Of a DNA stretch of 64,000 bases, positions 27,052-35,266 are shown one piece after another. A model generated the notes under the pieces. That model worked only from the letters and a program-made list of their open reading frames with translations, had not been told where the DNA came from and did not search any database. How positions within the stretch are numbered: position 1 is the stretch's first letter; every line of letters begins with the position of its first letter. Source of the stretch: Paenibacillus sp. FSL R7-0337 (GTDB taxonomy: Bacteria > Bacillota > Bacilli > Paenibacillales > Paenibacillaceae); assembly GCF_037969875.1 (NCBI RefSeq), contig NZ_CP150218.1, positions 7,440,001 through 7,504,000 of the forward strand, read 5' to 3'. The position numbers and the translations under genes were made by a program.

Positions 27052-27456
27052 ATGACGCAAATCATTGATTTCAGCAAAAGTGCAATTACCAGCTTCAGTC
27101 AATCGATCACGATACCTGTTCCCCTGTCCCCCTCCAGCTATACGCTGACCGAATTCGGGCTTGCCACCTTACTGGGCGGGAGTGTCCTACTCAATGCCAC
27201 GGTCGGTGTTCAGACTACGCTGGGCAATCCCAATCTGCTGCTTACGATCCTGCGTTCGGGAACCCCTGTGTTTACCCTGCTGGCAACGGCACCAGGCGGG
27301 AGCCAATATGCTCCGCTCAGTTTCTCTTATGTGGATTTTAACTTCCCGGCAGGATATTTCGCTTATACGTTGACGATTTCACAAGTGAATTCCTCTACAC
27401 TGAACTCTGCCAATCTGATAGGGCCCGTAGATTTCTCGGGACTCTCCCTGGTGTAA
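27052..27456 (+). CDS. hypothetical beta-rich protein A, first of a tandem pair
   Basis: A 134-residue protein of unknown function, rich in Ser, Thr, Leu and Val with almost no charge. Alternating beta strands suggest a jelly-roll or C1q-like sandwich. It begins with IIDFSKS and ends IGPVDFSGLS; both signatures recur in the next gene product. No signal peptide is present. ATG 27052 has AGGAGG 8 bases upstream; TTG 27049 is an alternative. It lies 3 bp before its paralogue. A spore-surface role is a guess from composition. Confidence 0.7.
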   Translation: MTQIIDFSKSAITSFSQSITIPVPLSPSSYTLTEFGLATLLGGSVLLNATVGVQTTLGNPNLLLTILRSGTPVFTLLATAPGGSQYAPLSFSYVDFNFPAGYFAYTLTISQVNSSTLNSANLIGPVDFSGLSLV

Positions 27457-27459
27457 GCG

Positions 27460-27861
27460 ATGGCGGCTATCATTGATTTCGGTAAAAGTGTCCCGTCCAG
27501 CTTCAGCCAATCCGCTTCACTCCCCGTAAGGAGGCTGCCTAACAGTACGATTCTGGGACAGTTCGGTGTGGCCGTAGGAGCGAACGGCCTGGTCCTGCTT
27601 GAAGCGACAATCGGCCTCCAGAACAACACGGCCAGCGCCTCCAATCTGATTTTTACCATTGTACGGAATGCGGTGCAGATCTTCACGGCAAGATCCAGTC
27701 CCTTGATCGGGGATAGCTATGAAGTGGTTCATTTATCTTTTACAGACAGCGGCATTCCTGCCGGTTATTACGCCTATGCTCTCGTTGTGTCCGCCATCGG
27801 TACCGGGAATCCCCCGGTGATCATTGGCCCGTTGGTATTTTCGGGCATGTCTGTCTCCTAA
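27460..27861 (+). CDS. hypothetical beta-rich protein B, paralogue of A
   Basis: A 133-residue protein related to the preceding one by roughly 40 percent identity along its whole length: IIDFGKS at the start, ATIGLQNN in the middle, PAGYYAY and IGPLVFSGMS near the end. It is basic-poor and without signal peptide, again suggesting a self-assembling beta sandwich. The 3-bp gap means co-translation with protein A. A strong terminator follows. I do not recognise the family. Confidence 0.7.
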   Translation: MAAIIDFGKSVPSSFSQSASLPVRRLPNSTILGQFGVAVGANGLVLLEATIGLQNNTASASNLIFTIVRNAVQIFTARSSPLIGDSYEVVHLSFTDSGIPAGYYAYALVVSAIGTGNPPVIIGPLVFSGMSVS

Positions 27862-27868
27862 CCTTACG

Positions 27869-27895
27869 CTGGGGAGTGATACTCCCCGGTTTTTT
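27869..27895 (+). terminator. terminator of the beta-rich pair
   Basis: CTGGGGAGT (27869-27877), loop GAT and ACTCCCCGG (27881-27889) are followed by six T. Confidence 0.85.
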
Positions 27896-28030
27896 GGCGC
27901 TTCCTCTAGAATTATTATTCGCTCATGGGACAAATAAAGCGATACATATACATGGAATTGGAGTGAGTCCGCGGCTTGGAAAGAGGAGAAGGCACCGATT
28001 AAGTAGGAAAATGGAGGGAGCACAGAATTT

Positions 28031-28402
28031 ATGCCCTATACAACGGGAGCGGTCTATAATCCGCCTGCCGGAACGTCACATATCGACCGGATTCAAATTT
28101 CCTGCCTGAATGATTCTATTGTCGTAGCGATAAATATCAATTTGCAGATCTTTCATTTCCTCGGCAGCAGTTTCACGCGGGTAGGCGTAGGCGAAGCTTT
28201 GTTTCAAGTGAACCCCCAACAGTTGTTGGTCCAGACCTATTCAGTAAATGCCGCGAATTATTATGAAGCCCAGATTAACTTTTACAGTGCGGTGAACACC
28301 ATTGTAAATGTGTTTGCATTAGATGCCGCAGGCAATAGTATCGGGCAAATTCTTCAACCAGAACTTACATACATTGACCGTTTGACTATCATTAACACTT
28401 GA
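28031..28402 (+). CDS. hypothetical small beta-rich protein
   Basis: A 123-residue protein with low charge and alternating strands (DSIVVAININLQIFHF, VNPQQLLVQTYSVN, NTIVNVFALDAAG). It has no signal peptide, no membrane helix and no recognised family. It is not clearly alignable with the preceding tandem pair but has the same size and composition. It is 16 bp before the Asp-box protein gene and probably shares its transcript. Its 170-bp upstream gap holds the previous terminator. Confidence 0.65.
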   Translation: MPYTTGAVYNPPAGTSHIDRIQISCLNDSIVVAININLQIFHFLGSSFTRVGVGEALFQVNPQQLLVQTYSVNAANYYEAQINFYSAVNTIVNVFALDAAGNSIGQILQPELTYIDRLTIINT

Positions 28403-28418
28403 AACGGGGTGATGTCTG

Positions 28419-29651
28419 TTGGCGAACGTCAACGTTACAGCCGGGCTGCCAGGGAACCATATAGAGCCTTCGATTGCGGTAAATGAGCTGGACCCCAACA
28501 TTCTGTGTGCGGTAGCGGTGGATTCCAGTACAGGAACAGCGTTGACCGGATTCTACCGGTCGGTGGACGGCGGGGCCACTTGGGGCTCTACCATTCTGCC
28601 GCAGGCACCGGGCTTCATGAGCGCGGAAGCGCCGACCATTGACTATACCTTTCCCAATACCTTTATCATTGCTGTCCACTTTTTCAATGAATTTGAAGAC
28701 GGGACGATTGCAACGTACACCACCTTTGACAACGGATTGACGTTCAATCCCCCTGTTATCGTTCAGCGCGGCTACGGCCTATACGTCCATAATGACGAAC
28801 CCTTCCTTGCTGTAGACCGTTCACCGTCCAGCCCGTACCGGGGCAATGCATACATTGGCTATACCCCGCTGTTCTATTTGGGAACGAATGCCGCGATCTT
28901 TTTCCAGCGTTCCGTCGATCAGGGACTCAGCTGGGAGCCGCCGCAGCGTATATCTGATCCCCGGGGGGATCTGGAGCGGGCGGCACTCATTGTCGGACTG
29001 GCGGGCGAGGTCTATGTGGGATATATCCAGCTTGGTCCTGGGCCAAAGTATGCCTATATCCGTGTCTCCCAGGACGGGGGAGTCAGCTTCAGTCCCCCGG
29101 TCACCCGGGGAGCGACTTTTCTTGCGAGTACTGTTCCCGTGCCCAGTCCGCTGCCTGTTCCGAATTATAACTTCCGCGTACAGACGAATTTAGCGCTTGG
29201 AGCAGACATCTCGAACGGCCCTCTTGCGGGTTTTGTCTATGCGGTGTGGAACGATTTCCGGCTTGGTTATGCCGATATTTTCTTCTCGCGTTCCCCGGAC
29301 GGCTTGCTGTGGTCCCAGCCGGTGAGCATTACAGGGGCTCCGCCCGGATCACAGAATTTCTCACCTTCGATCACGGTATCGCCTTCCACGGGAACGGTGC
29401 GTGTAATCTACTATACGAACCGGCTGGACGGCTTCCTGCTGGATGTGTTTGTAGCGGAGTCTATCAACAGCGGCTTGTCCTTCGCGAACCGGAGAGTCTC
29501 GGATGTATCCACGAATCCGAACGGCAATTCTCCGATTCCGACGGAGCTGATTGGGGACTACATTACGGCGGCTACTATTTTCCCGGATACGCTGGCTGCG
29601 GTATGGAATGATACGCGGCTGAACAAACAGGATGTTATTTTCGGCAATTGA
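28419..29651 (+). CDS. Asp-box (BNR) beta-propeller protein, sialidase-like
   Basis: A 410-residue protein with repeated Asp-box motifs: SVDGGATWG (near 48), SVDQGLSWE (near 167), SQDGGVSFS (near 214), plus weaker SPDGLLWSQ and INSGLSFAN. The spacing of about 45-120 residues fits a six-bladed propeller as in exo-alpha-sialidases. The arginine triad of true sialidases is not evident, so catalysis is doubtful. There is no signal peptide. TTG 28419 follows GGGGTGAT. It shares an operon with the small protein upstream. A binding or structural role, perhaps on spores, is inference. Confidence 0.78.
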   Translation: MANVNVTAGLPGNHIEPSIAVNELDPNILCAVAVDSSTGTALTGFYRSVDGGATWGSTILPQAPGFMSAEAPTIDYTFPNTFIIAVHFFNEFEDGTIATYTTFDNGLTFNPPVIVQRGYGLYVHNDEPFLAVDRSPSSPYRGNAYIGYTPLFYLGTNAAIFFQRSVDQGLSWEPPQRISDPRGDLERAALIVGLAGEVYVGYIQLGPGPKYAYIRVSQDGGVSFSPPVTRGATFLASTVPVPSPLPVPNYNFRVQTNLALGADISNGPLAGFVYAVWNDFRLGYADIFFSRSPDGLLWSQPVSITGAPPGSQNFSPSITVSPSTGTVRVIYYTNRLDGFLLDVFVAESINSGLSFANRRVSDVSTNPNGNSPIPTELIGDYITAATIFPDTLAAVWNDTRLNKQDVIFGN

Positions 29652-29678
29652 GAGGGAAGGGAGCGGTTTATATTCATA

Positions 29679-29718
29679 AAAACAGGTCCAGCTGGTTCCT
29701 CCAAGCCGGGCCTGTTTT
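29679..29718. terminator. bidirectional terminator
   Basis: AAAACAGGTCC (29679-29689) pairs with GGGCCTGTTTT (29708-29718) over 11 bp with one G-U pair. It lies between two convergent genes. Confidence 0.8.
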
Positions 29719-29764
29719 GCCTTGCTATTCTACTTTGTCTATCATCTTCGTTCTTCGGAACTGC

Positions 29765-30847
29765 CTAACCGTTCTCTGCAAAAGGGCGTTTGAAGCGTGT
29801 TTTCCCCGCACTGTTCCCGCTTAAAAAGGCGGCAGCCGTCCGCTCCAGGATTTTGACACTGTTCTCCCAGGTCCATGATCTTGAATCGGTCTCACCGCGT
29901 GCGGCGATCCGGCTCTTGAGTACGGGATCTTGAATAAGCCGCATCACATCCGCCGCAAGCCGGTTCTCATACCGGTAGGACAACAGGCAGTTCTCCTCAT
30001 GGCGGGCATACTCCAGATTTCCTCCCGAATAGACGGAGACCAGCGCCGCCCCGCAGCGCATCGCCTCCAGCCCGGGCAACGAGCCGGTGTCGAAAATACT
30101 AGAGCTGACAAAAATATCAGCACCGTTATAGTGATAGCATAGCTCCTCGTCATTGAGCGGGGTGAAGAAGCGGTATTTGCCGCTGTCCATCATTCTTCTC
30201 AGGGATTCGGAACTGAAGCATTCATCCGGCGGACTGATGAAATTGATATTGACCCACGGGAAGTGCTGCTTCACGATATCCAGCTGATTCACCAGATAAT
30301 TCTGCTCGCGGTGCCAGGAGAACCCGTTCTCCACCTTGCGCAGGATCGCTGTTATGTTCAGCGGCTCCTGAAGCTCTTTACGGATATTCATGTTTCGGAA
30401 TGAAGCGCTGATCCCTACCGGCACAATGCTTCCGCTGATTCCGTGACCCAGTCTAATCAACTCCTGCTGCCATCTCGAGAGGACAATCAGCTTATCGGTA
30501 ATGTTATAGGAGGGGAAGGAGACCTCGTTCTCTGGCAGAAACAGCGGTTCGTAACACAGAGAGAGGCGGATATGCATGCCTTTGCCGTTCAGGCTGGCTG
30601 CCTGTGAGACCGGAACCGTGGTGTAGAAGTTAGAGACGATGATATCACTGACCGGAAAATCGGATTCACGGAGCAGTGTGTAGTCGGTAATCAGCAGAGT
30701 GGAACGGACGTCATAAGAAACATCCCCTCCCAGCGGCATGACAATCACAACCTGGTGGCCCCGGGCCGTAAGACCGTTCGTAAGCTCCACGAGCATGCGT
30801 TGTGCCCCGCCATGGCATAAGGTAAGAATGGGGAAAGTGAACCGCAT
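29765..30847 (-). CDS. glycosyltransferase family 4 (GT-B fold)
   Basis: A 360-residue GT-B glycosyltransferase. The N-terminal domain begins MRFTFPILTLCHGGAQRMLVEL, with the GGAQR loop that binds the acceptor. The C-terminal domain has the donor-binding segment FVSSSIFDTGSLPGLEAMRCGAALVS near 262-287, although the usual E-x7-E is partly altered (GLEAM retained). ATG 30847 has AAGGAAGGG upstream; the frame extends further without a site. Likely role: cell-wall or exopolysaccharide assembly. It is monocistronic. Confidence 0.85.
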   Translation of the reverse strand: MRFTFPILTLCHGGAQRMLVELTNGLTARGHQVVIVMPLGGDVSYDVRSTLLITDYTLLRESDFPVSDIIVSNFYTTVPVSQAASLNGKGMHIRLSLCYEPLFLPENEVSFPSYNITDKLIVLSRWQQELIRLGHGISGSIVPVGISASFRNMNIRKELQEPLNITAILRKVENGFSWHREQNYLVNQLDIVKQHFPWVNINFISPPDECFSSESLRRMMDSGKYRFFTPLNDEELCYHYNGADIFVSSSIFDTGSLPGLEAMRCGAALVSVYSGGNLEYARHEENCLLSYRYENRLAADVMRLIQDPVLKSRIAARGETDSRSWTWENSVKILERTAAAFLSGNSAGKTRFKRPFAENG

Positions 30848-30973
30848 CTTTGATCCCTTCCTTTCTGCACAATCGCCCTGCAACAATGCGATAGGTATAC
30901 TATTTTATTCAGTGAAAAGCGAAAAGTACCGCTATGCGGTACTTTTGGAGGAAATGGGGTTATGGCCGGATGA

Positions 30974-31813
30974 TCACGAATTGCGCAGGTTGCGCAGCAG
31001 GTTCACGCAATCTTGGATCTCCAGGCTAGTGACATCCTCAAGCGAGACATCGATCATCGGCTTCTGCGCCTCAAGCTTGTCCAGGAACTCAGCGGTGTGG
31101 AACAGCCCGGCTCCGGGAGCGCCGTGACGAATGCGTCCGCCGTCCTCATAGATTCCTTTGAGATGGGCGAGGATGATCCGGTCGCCGAACAGACTGAAGG
31201 ATTGATCGACGATCTCATCCTGGAGATGAATCTCTTCACCGATCAGGTTGCACGGATCGAATACAACACCGATGGAGCTGGAGGGCACCTCATCGAGGAT
31301 GCGCCGCATTTTGGCTGGAGAGGACAGGGTATGGGTGCTGACGCCTTCAAGCCCTAAGAATATGCCCCACTTCTCCGCCTCCTCTGCCAGTTCCTCGACC
31401 GTTGCCTTAAGGGCATCCCAGCCGAGCTCCTCATAGCGGTAAGGGTCGAGCTCCTGGAAGGTCGTAAGTGCTCCAGTCTCCGTGGCGACCATAGGGGCAC
31501 CGAACAGGCGGGCATAGCGCAGATGCTCCTTGAAGCGGTCAATCTCCGCCCGGCGGACCGCAGGATCAGGGTGAATCGGATTGATGTAGCAGCCGAGCAC
31601 ACCGATGCGGATACCGGCCCTGTCGAATTGCTCAGCGATATAGGAAGCTAGTCCAGGACTCAGCTTGCCCGGGGAGAGGTCGATATCCTGTATGGCTTTG
31701 GACAGAGCGAGCTGTACGAAATCAATATTGTAGGTCTGAAGAGTGGAAGTCAATTCCTTAAGCGGCAGGCAGCCGGCAGTATGTGCTAACGTTCCGTAAC
31801 GAATAATAAACAA
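30974..31813 (-). CDS. sugar phosphate isomerase/epimerase (AP-endonuclease-2-like TIM barrel)
   Basis: A 279-residue xylose-isomerase-like TIM barrel. Metal-ligand candidates include Glu in LGLEGVSTHT near 159, Asp in VVFDPCNL near 189 and His in IILAHLKGI near 223. It probably interconverts keto and aldose sugars or acts in inositol/sugar catabolism. The start is odd: AAAGGAG (31814-31820) directly touches TTG 31813 with no spacer, while two ATT codons at 31807 and 31804 would have normal spacing. The true start is therefore uncertain by two to three codons. Confidence 0.82.
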   Translation of the reverse strand: MFIIRYGTLAHTAGCLPLKELTSTLQTYNIDFVQLALSKAIQDIDLSPGKLSPGLASYIAEQFDRAGIRIGVLGCYINPIHPDPAVRRAEIDRFKEHLRYARLFGAPMVATETGALTTFQELDPYRYEELGWDALKATVEELAEEAEKWGIFLGLEGVSTHTLSSPAKMRRILDEVPSSSIGVVFDPCNLIGEEIHLQDEIVDQSFSLFGDRIILAHLKGIYEDGGRIRHGAPGAGLFHTAEFLDKLEAQKPMIDVSLEDVTSLEIQDCVNLLRNLRNS

Positions 31814-31909
31814 CTCCTTTGGAATTCAATGAATTTATATCTATAATATTAATGACGCTTACATAGACATGCAAGGTTAAAGAATGCAAGCGATACAGGA
31901 GGAATTGAG

Positions 31910-32872
31910 ATGAACGCAATAGAAGTGCGTAAGCAAGAGCTTGAGAACTGCCGGCCGGAGCCGACACTGGACCGGGAGACGATTGATGAATTCTGGAATG
32001 ATCTGCTCGCAGAAGATGAGGAGCAGCCGCTGGAGGTGACGATTACCCCTGAGAAGACCCCGTATCCGGGCATGAAGGTGAGCAAGGTCAGCTACATGAG
32101 CTATGGGGAGACTACGATCAATGCCTGGTATATCCAGCCTGCTGGTGATACAGAGGACACGGGAGACCGGCCGTGTATCGTCACCTTTCCAGGTTACACC
32201 GGAGACCGGGGATATCCTGAACGCTACGCACATTTCGTGCTGCTTGGATACACTGTCCTGGCCGTAGATGTACGGGGACAGCTTGGCGAGACAGGCAATC
32301 TGCTGCCGCAGGAGCACGGTATAGTGAGAGGCTGGATCAGCCAGGGCTTGCTGGAGAAGGAGCAATCCTATTATCTGGCATTAGCCATAGATACAGTCCG
32401 GGCCATTGAGACGGCAGCGCAGCTGCCTGGGGTTGATCCGGCGCGCATTGCGATTACAGGAGCCAGCCAGGGCGGGGGGATCGCTCTGTTGGCAGGGGCG
32501 CTCAGCCGCCGCGTGGCTGCGGTAGCCGCAGACATTCCTAATCTGTGCCGGCTGGATTTCGGGGTGCTGAATTCCACCAGCTCACTCACAGAGATTGCGG
32601 ATTACCTGAAGCGCTATCCGGAGCATCTGGAGCGTACGCTTCAGAACCTGGCCTTTTTCGACATCGTCAATCTGGCTCACCGCTTCACTGTCCCTGTCCT
32701 GATGTCTGTAGGCTGGAAGGATACGGTATGTATGCCGGAGACGATCTATGCCGCTTATAACCGGATAGAGTCGCCTAAGGAGATTAAGGATTATCCGTTC
32801 TCCGGGCATGAGGTGAGCGAATTCCAGCACAGACAGACGGCACTGTTCTTCCAGGAGCATCTGGGCTCCTAA
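31910..32872 (+). CDS. acetyl xylan esterase / cephalosporin-C deacetylase (CE7 family)
   Basis: A 320-residue alpha/beta hydrolase of the CE7 family. The triad is Ser186 in GASQGG, Asp271 in VGWKDTV and His300 in SGHE. The conserved RGQ motif is at 122-124 (VDVRGQLG). The length equals that of B. subtilis Cah (318). It removes acetyl groups from xylo-oligosaccharides inside the cell. AGGAGG lies 6 bases before ATG. It is divergent from the sugar isomerase gene, consistent with plant-polysaccharide use. Confidence 0.92.
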   Translation: MNAIEVRKQELENCRPEPTLDRETIDEFWNDLLAEDEEQPLEVTITPEKTPYPGMKVSKVSYMSYGETTINAWYIQPAGDTEDTGDRPCIVTFPGYTGDRGYPERYAHFVLLGYTVLAVDVRGQLGETGNLLPQEHGIVRGWISQGLLEKEQSYYLALAIDTVRAIETAAQLPGVDPARIAITGASQGGGIALLAGALSRRVAAVAADIPNLCRLDFGVLNSTSSLTEIADYLKRYPEHLERTLQNLAFFDIVNLAHRFTVPVLMSVGWKDTVCMPETIYAAYNRIESPKEIKDYPFSGHEVSEFQHRQTALFFQEHLGS

Positions 32873-32983
32873 GTGAAGTGGTACAGGCCACAGTGATTAG
32901 CCGCAAGGGAATGGTGTGAAGATATAGTAAGGGTTGGCACGAGGTCATAGGTAGGCAGTCTAATCACCGGGAGGGAACTACGG

Positions 32984-33358
32984 ATGGACAATCAGACAGG
33001 TAAGCTGCCGGCGGGAGTATTGGTGGAGAGCTTTGAGTATGACAAGAAGAATGAGGAGCTTGTGAAAAAGAGCTTCTGGAGCAAAACCAGGAAAGCCGCT
33101 GGTAAAATCCCCTTCACCAGAGAAGCGATAGCCATGTACTACTGTGCTATGGATGCCAAAACACCGCTATGGGCGAAAGGGATTGCCTTTGGAGCGCTGG
33201 CTTATTTCATTTCCCCGATCGATGCCATTCCCGATGCGCTGATCGGCTTGGGCTTCACAGACGATGCTGCCGTCATGGCGGCGGGCATCCGGGCTATTGC
33301 CGGACAGGTCAAGGAGGAGCATAAACAGAAGGCGGAGGAGTTCTTCGAGGATTCGTAA
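32984..33358 (+). CDS. DUF1232 (YkvA-family) membrane protein
   Basis: A 124-residue protein with the DUF1232 core in WAKGIAFGALAYFISPIDAIPDALIGLGFTDD (about 64-95), where YFISPIDAIPD is the family signature. The hydrophobic core likely sits in or against the membrane. The function of the family is unknown. GGGAGGG precedes ATG. A terminator follows. Confidence 0.88.
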   Translation: MDNQTGKLPAGVLVESFEYDKKNEELVKKSFWSKTRKAAGKIPFTREAIAMYYCAMDAKTPLWAKGIAFGALAYFISPIDAIPDALIGLGFTDDAAVMAAGIRAIAGQVKEEHKQKAEEFFEDS

Positions 33359-33376
33359 TAGGCTGGAAGACAGCGA

Positions 33377-33407
33377 AGGGATGCAGCGGGTGGCTGCATC
33401 CCTATTT
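33377..33407 (+). terminator. terminator after the DUF1232 gene
   Basis: AGGGATGCAGC (33377-33387), loop GGGTG and GCTGCATCCCT (33393-33403) form a perfect 11-bp stem followed by ATTTT. Confidence 0.85.
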
Positions 33408-33419
33408 TGCTATGCCCTG

Positions 33420-33806
33420 CTACACTCCGGTGTCTATAGCCGGACTCTCAGAACTCTGCTGCTTCGCCTGGTACTCCAGACCCCAATCTCTCATCAGCTT
33501 GATGATCGGAATCAGAGAGCGGCCGAATTCGGTCAAGGAGTATTCGACCTTCGGCGGCACCTGATGATAGACCTCACGGTGAACGACGCCATCCTCCTCC
33601 AGCTCGCGGAGCTGCAGTGTTAGCATGCGCTGGGTGATGGCGGGGCAGATGCGGCGGAATTCATTGAACCGGACTGTGGAATCCATCATATGGTACAAGA
33701 GTACACCTTTCCATTTGCCGCCGATGACATCGAGGGTGAATTCTACAGGACAAGCAAAGGCATTGCCATCAGGGCAGGTGCCGAAACCGCCTTTACGGTC
33801 GCGCAT
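33420..33806 (-). CDS. HxlR/DUF24-family redox regulator, HypR-like
   Basis: A 128-residue winged-helix regulator. The DUF24 signature CPVEFTLDVIGGKWKG starts with Cys19; another cysteine, Cys54, sits in RRICP. The spacing of 35 equals that between Cys14 and Cys49, the disulfide pair reported for B. subtilis HypR. Cys11 is extra. ATG 33806 has AAGGAG 10 bases upstream; GTG 33809 is an alternative. It is divergent from a nitroreductase gene, as HypR controls its nitroreductase HypO. I infer disulfide-stress sensing. Confidence 0.85.
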   Translation of the reverse strand: MRDRKGGFGTCPDGNAFACPVEFTLDVIGGKWKGVLLYHMMDSTVRFNEFRRICPAITQRMLTLQLRELEEDGVVHREVYHQVPPKVEYSLTEFGRSLIPIIKLMRDWGLEYQAKQQSSESPAIDTGV

Positions 33807-33821
33807 CACGAACACGCTCCT

Positions 33822-33841
33822 TAGTATCATTTTGTATACTA
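33822..33841. promoter_or_regulatory. candidate HxlR/DUF24 operator
   Basis: An inverted repeat TAGTAT (33822-33827) / ATACTA (33836-33841) with an 8-bp centre lies 16 bp from the regulator start and 115 bp from the nitroreductase start. The TAGTA arms resemble operators of this family (YodB, HypR). Confidence 0.5.
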
Positions 33842-33955
33842 CATCACAAAAATGTGCGTACTTCTAAATGTATTGTATATCCATTACTATAGGCATGGGA
33901 ACAGGGAAACGTCAATTCCTTATCATGAATGGTACACAGAAAGGGAGTATGGAGG

Positions 33956-34642
33956 ATGGAGAACACAAGCACAGTAAGTGAAATGACGAAAGAGCAGATT
34001 TTGGCAGCCTACGAGTACAGACATGCGACCAAAGAATTCGACAGCAGCAGGAAGATCAGCGGGGAGGATTTCGGCTTCATTCTGGAGACGGGACGCCTGT
34101 CACCGAGTTCGTTCGGGTTCGAGCCCTGGAAGTTTGTAGTTGTTCAGAACCCGGAGCTCCGGCAAAAGCTGCTGCCATACGCCTGGGGCGCCCAGAAGCA
34201 GCTTCCGACCGCAAGCCATTTCGTGCTTATTCTGGCCAGACAGCCGCGTGATCTGGCAGCTGACTCAGAATATATTCAGAGTATGATGTCGGAGGTACAG
34301 AAGCTGCCGGTTGAGATTGCAGAGGGCAAGCAGCGGGTCTTCGATGCATTCCTGAAAAACGATTTCGGCCTGGCTGGTAATGAGCGGGCGATCTTCGAGT
34401 GGGGGGCACGTCAGACGTATCTGCCCCTTGGCAATATGATGACCGCAGCCGCGCTGATTGGCATCGATTCCTGTCCAATTGAAGGCTTCGATAAGCTGAA
34501 GATGGAGAAGCTTCTGGCCCACGAGGGGATTATGGACCCTGAACATTTCGGGCTGGCCTGCATGGTAGCCTTCGGCTACCGCACCGGCGAGCCGCGTCCC
34601 AAGACCCGGCGGACCGCTGCTCAGGTGGTAGAGTGGATATAG
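33956..34642 (+). CDS. NAD(P)H-dependent nitroreductase (NfsB/HypO-like)
   Basis: A 228-residue FMN-dependent oxidoreductase of the nitroreductase family. YRHATKEFD near 20-29 binds the FMN phosphate, PSSFGFEPWKFVVVQ near 48-62 is the second FMN segment, and GLACMVAFGYR near 200-210 closes the fold. ATG 33956 has AAAGGGAG 8 bases upstream. It is divergent from an HxlR regulator with paired cysteines, matching the HypR/HypO arrangement. It likely reduces quinones or nitro compounds. Confidence 0.9.
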   Translation: MENTSTVSEMTKEQILAAYEYRHATKEFDSSRKISGEDFGFILETGRLSPSSFGFEPWKFVVVQNPELRQKLLPYAWGAQKQLPTASHFVLILARQPRDLAADSEYIQSMMSEVQKLPVEIAEGKQRVFDAFLKNDFGLAGNERAIFEWGARQTYLPLGNMMTAAALIGIDSCPIEGFDKLKMEKLLAHEGIMDPEHFGLACMVAFGYRTGEPRPKTRRTAAQVVEWI

Positions 34643-34669
34643 GAATCTAAATCATGAGAACCTAATACA

Positions 34670-34708
34670 AAACGGATGCTACCCCTCAGGGCGTCATCCG
34701 TTTCTTTG
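34670..34708 (+). terminator. terminator after the nitroreductase gene
   Basis: AAACGGATG (34670-34678) pairs with CATCCGTTT (34695-34703), with partial inner pairing, followed by CTTT. Confidence 0.75.
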
Positions 34709-34789
34709 ATTACCGTTATGAAAGTACATAGAAGAGTCGAAAACTTATTGAAAATTTACTGAAAATTCTGCTACTCTTAGGAGGTCAAC

Positions 34790-34834
34790 TTGCTGCCGGT
34801 GAGTGGCTGCTTAAGATCGTCATTTCAAGACTGA
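34790..34834 (+). other. possible leader peptide before cidA
   Basis: A perfect AGGAGG (34779-34784) stands 5 bases before TTG 34790, opening a 14-codon frame that ends with TGA at 34832-34834. cidA begins 15 bases later with its own weaker AAGGGA. The strong site is 65 bases too far for cidA itself. A translated leader or a decayed start are both possible. Confidence 0.4.
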
Positions 34835-34849
34835 AGGGATTCCTGCATT

Positions 34850-35266
34850 ATGAAAATCATCCGTATTATCGCCGAAGTCTGCTTGCTGTATGTGTTCTTC
34901 CTGGCCGGAGACTATCTGCAAGAGCTGCTGCATTTGCCGATTCCAGGCAGTATCGTGGGACTGTTGCTGCTGTTCGTCCTGCTGCTGCTTAAGATTGTGC
35001 CCGTGAAGCTGATTGAGAACGGCTCGTCCTTTATACTGGCGTATCTGCCCATGTTCTTCATCCCCGCCACCGCGGGCATTATGAACCATCTCGATATCTT
35101 CAGCGGAAGAGGGCTGCTCCTGATCGGCATTCTCGTCATCAGCAGTGTGCTGACCATGGTTGTTACGGCACATTCCAGCCAGTGGATTGCCGCCCGCAGC
35201 GTCAAACGTCTAACACGCCGGACGTACCGTGCCCGTAATCTCCACGGGAAGGGGAAGGAAGCATGA
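34850..35266 (+). CDS. cidA: CidA/LrgA-family holin-like protein
   Basis: A 138-residue membrane protein with four hydrophobic helices (about 5-22, 28-50, 60-80 and 88-110) and the family motif PIPGSIVGLLLLF near residue 30. CidA/LrgA proteins act as holin-like pores linked to murein hydrolase control, programmed lysis or pyruvate transport. AAGGGA precedes the start. It overlaps the downstream cidB gene by 4 bp. A LysR regulator, often adjacent, is absent here. Confidence 0.92.
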   Translation: MKIIRIIAEVCLLYVFFLAGDYLQELLHLPIPGSIVGLLLLFVLLLLKIVPVKLIENGSSFILAYLPMFFIPATAGIMNHLDIFSGRGLLLIGILVISSVLTMVVTAHSSQWIAARSVKRLTRRTYRARNLHGKGKEA

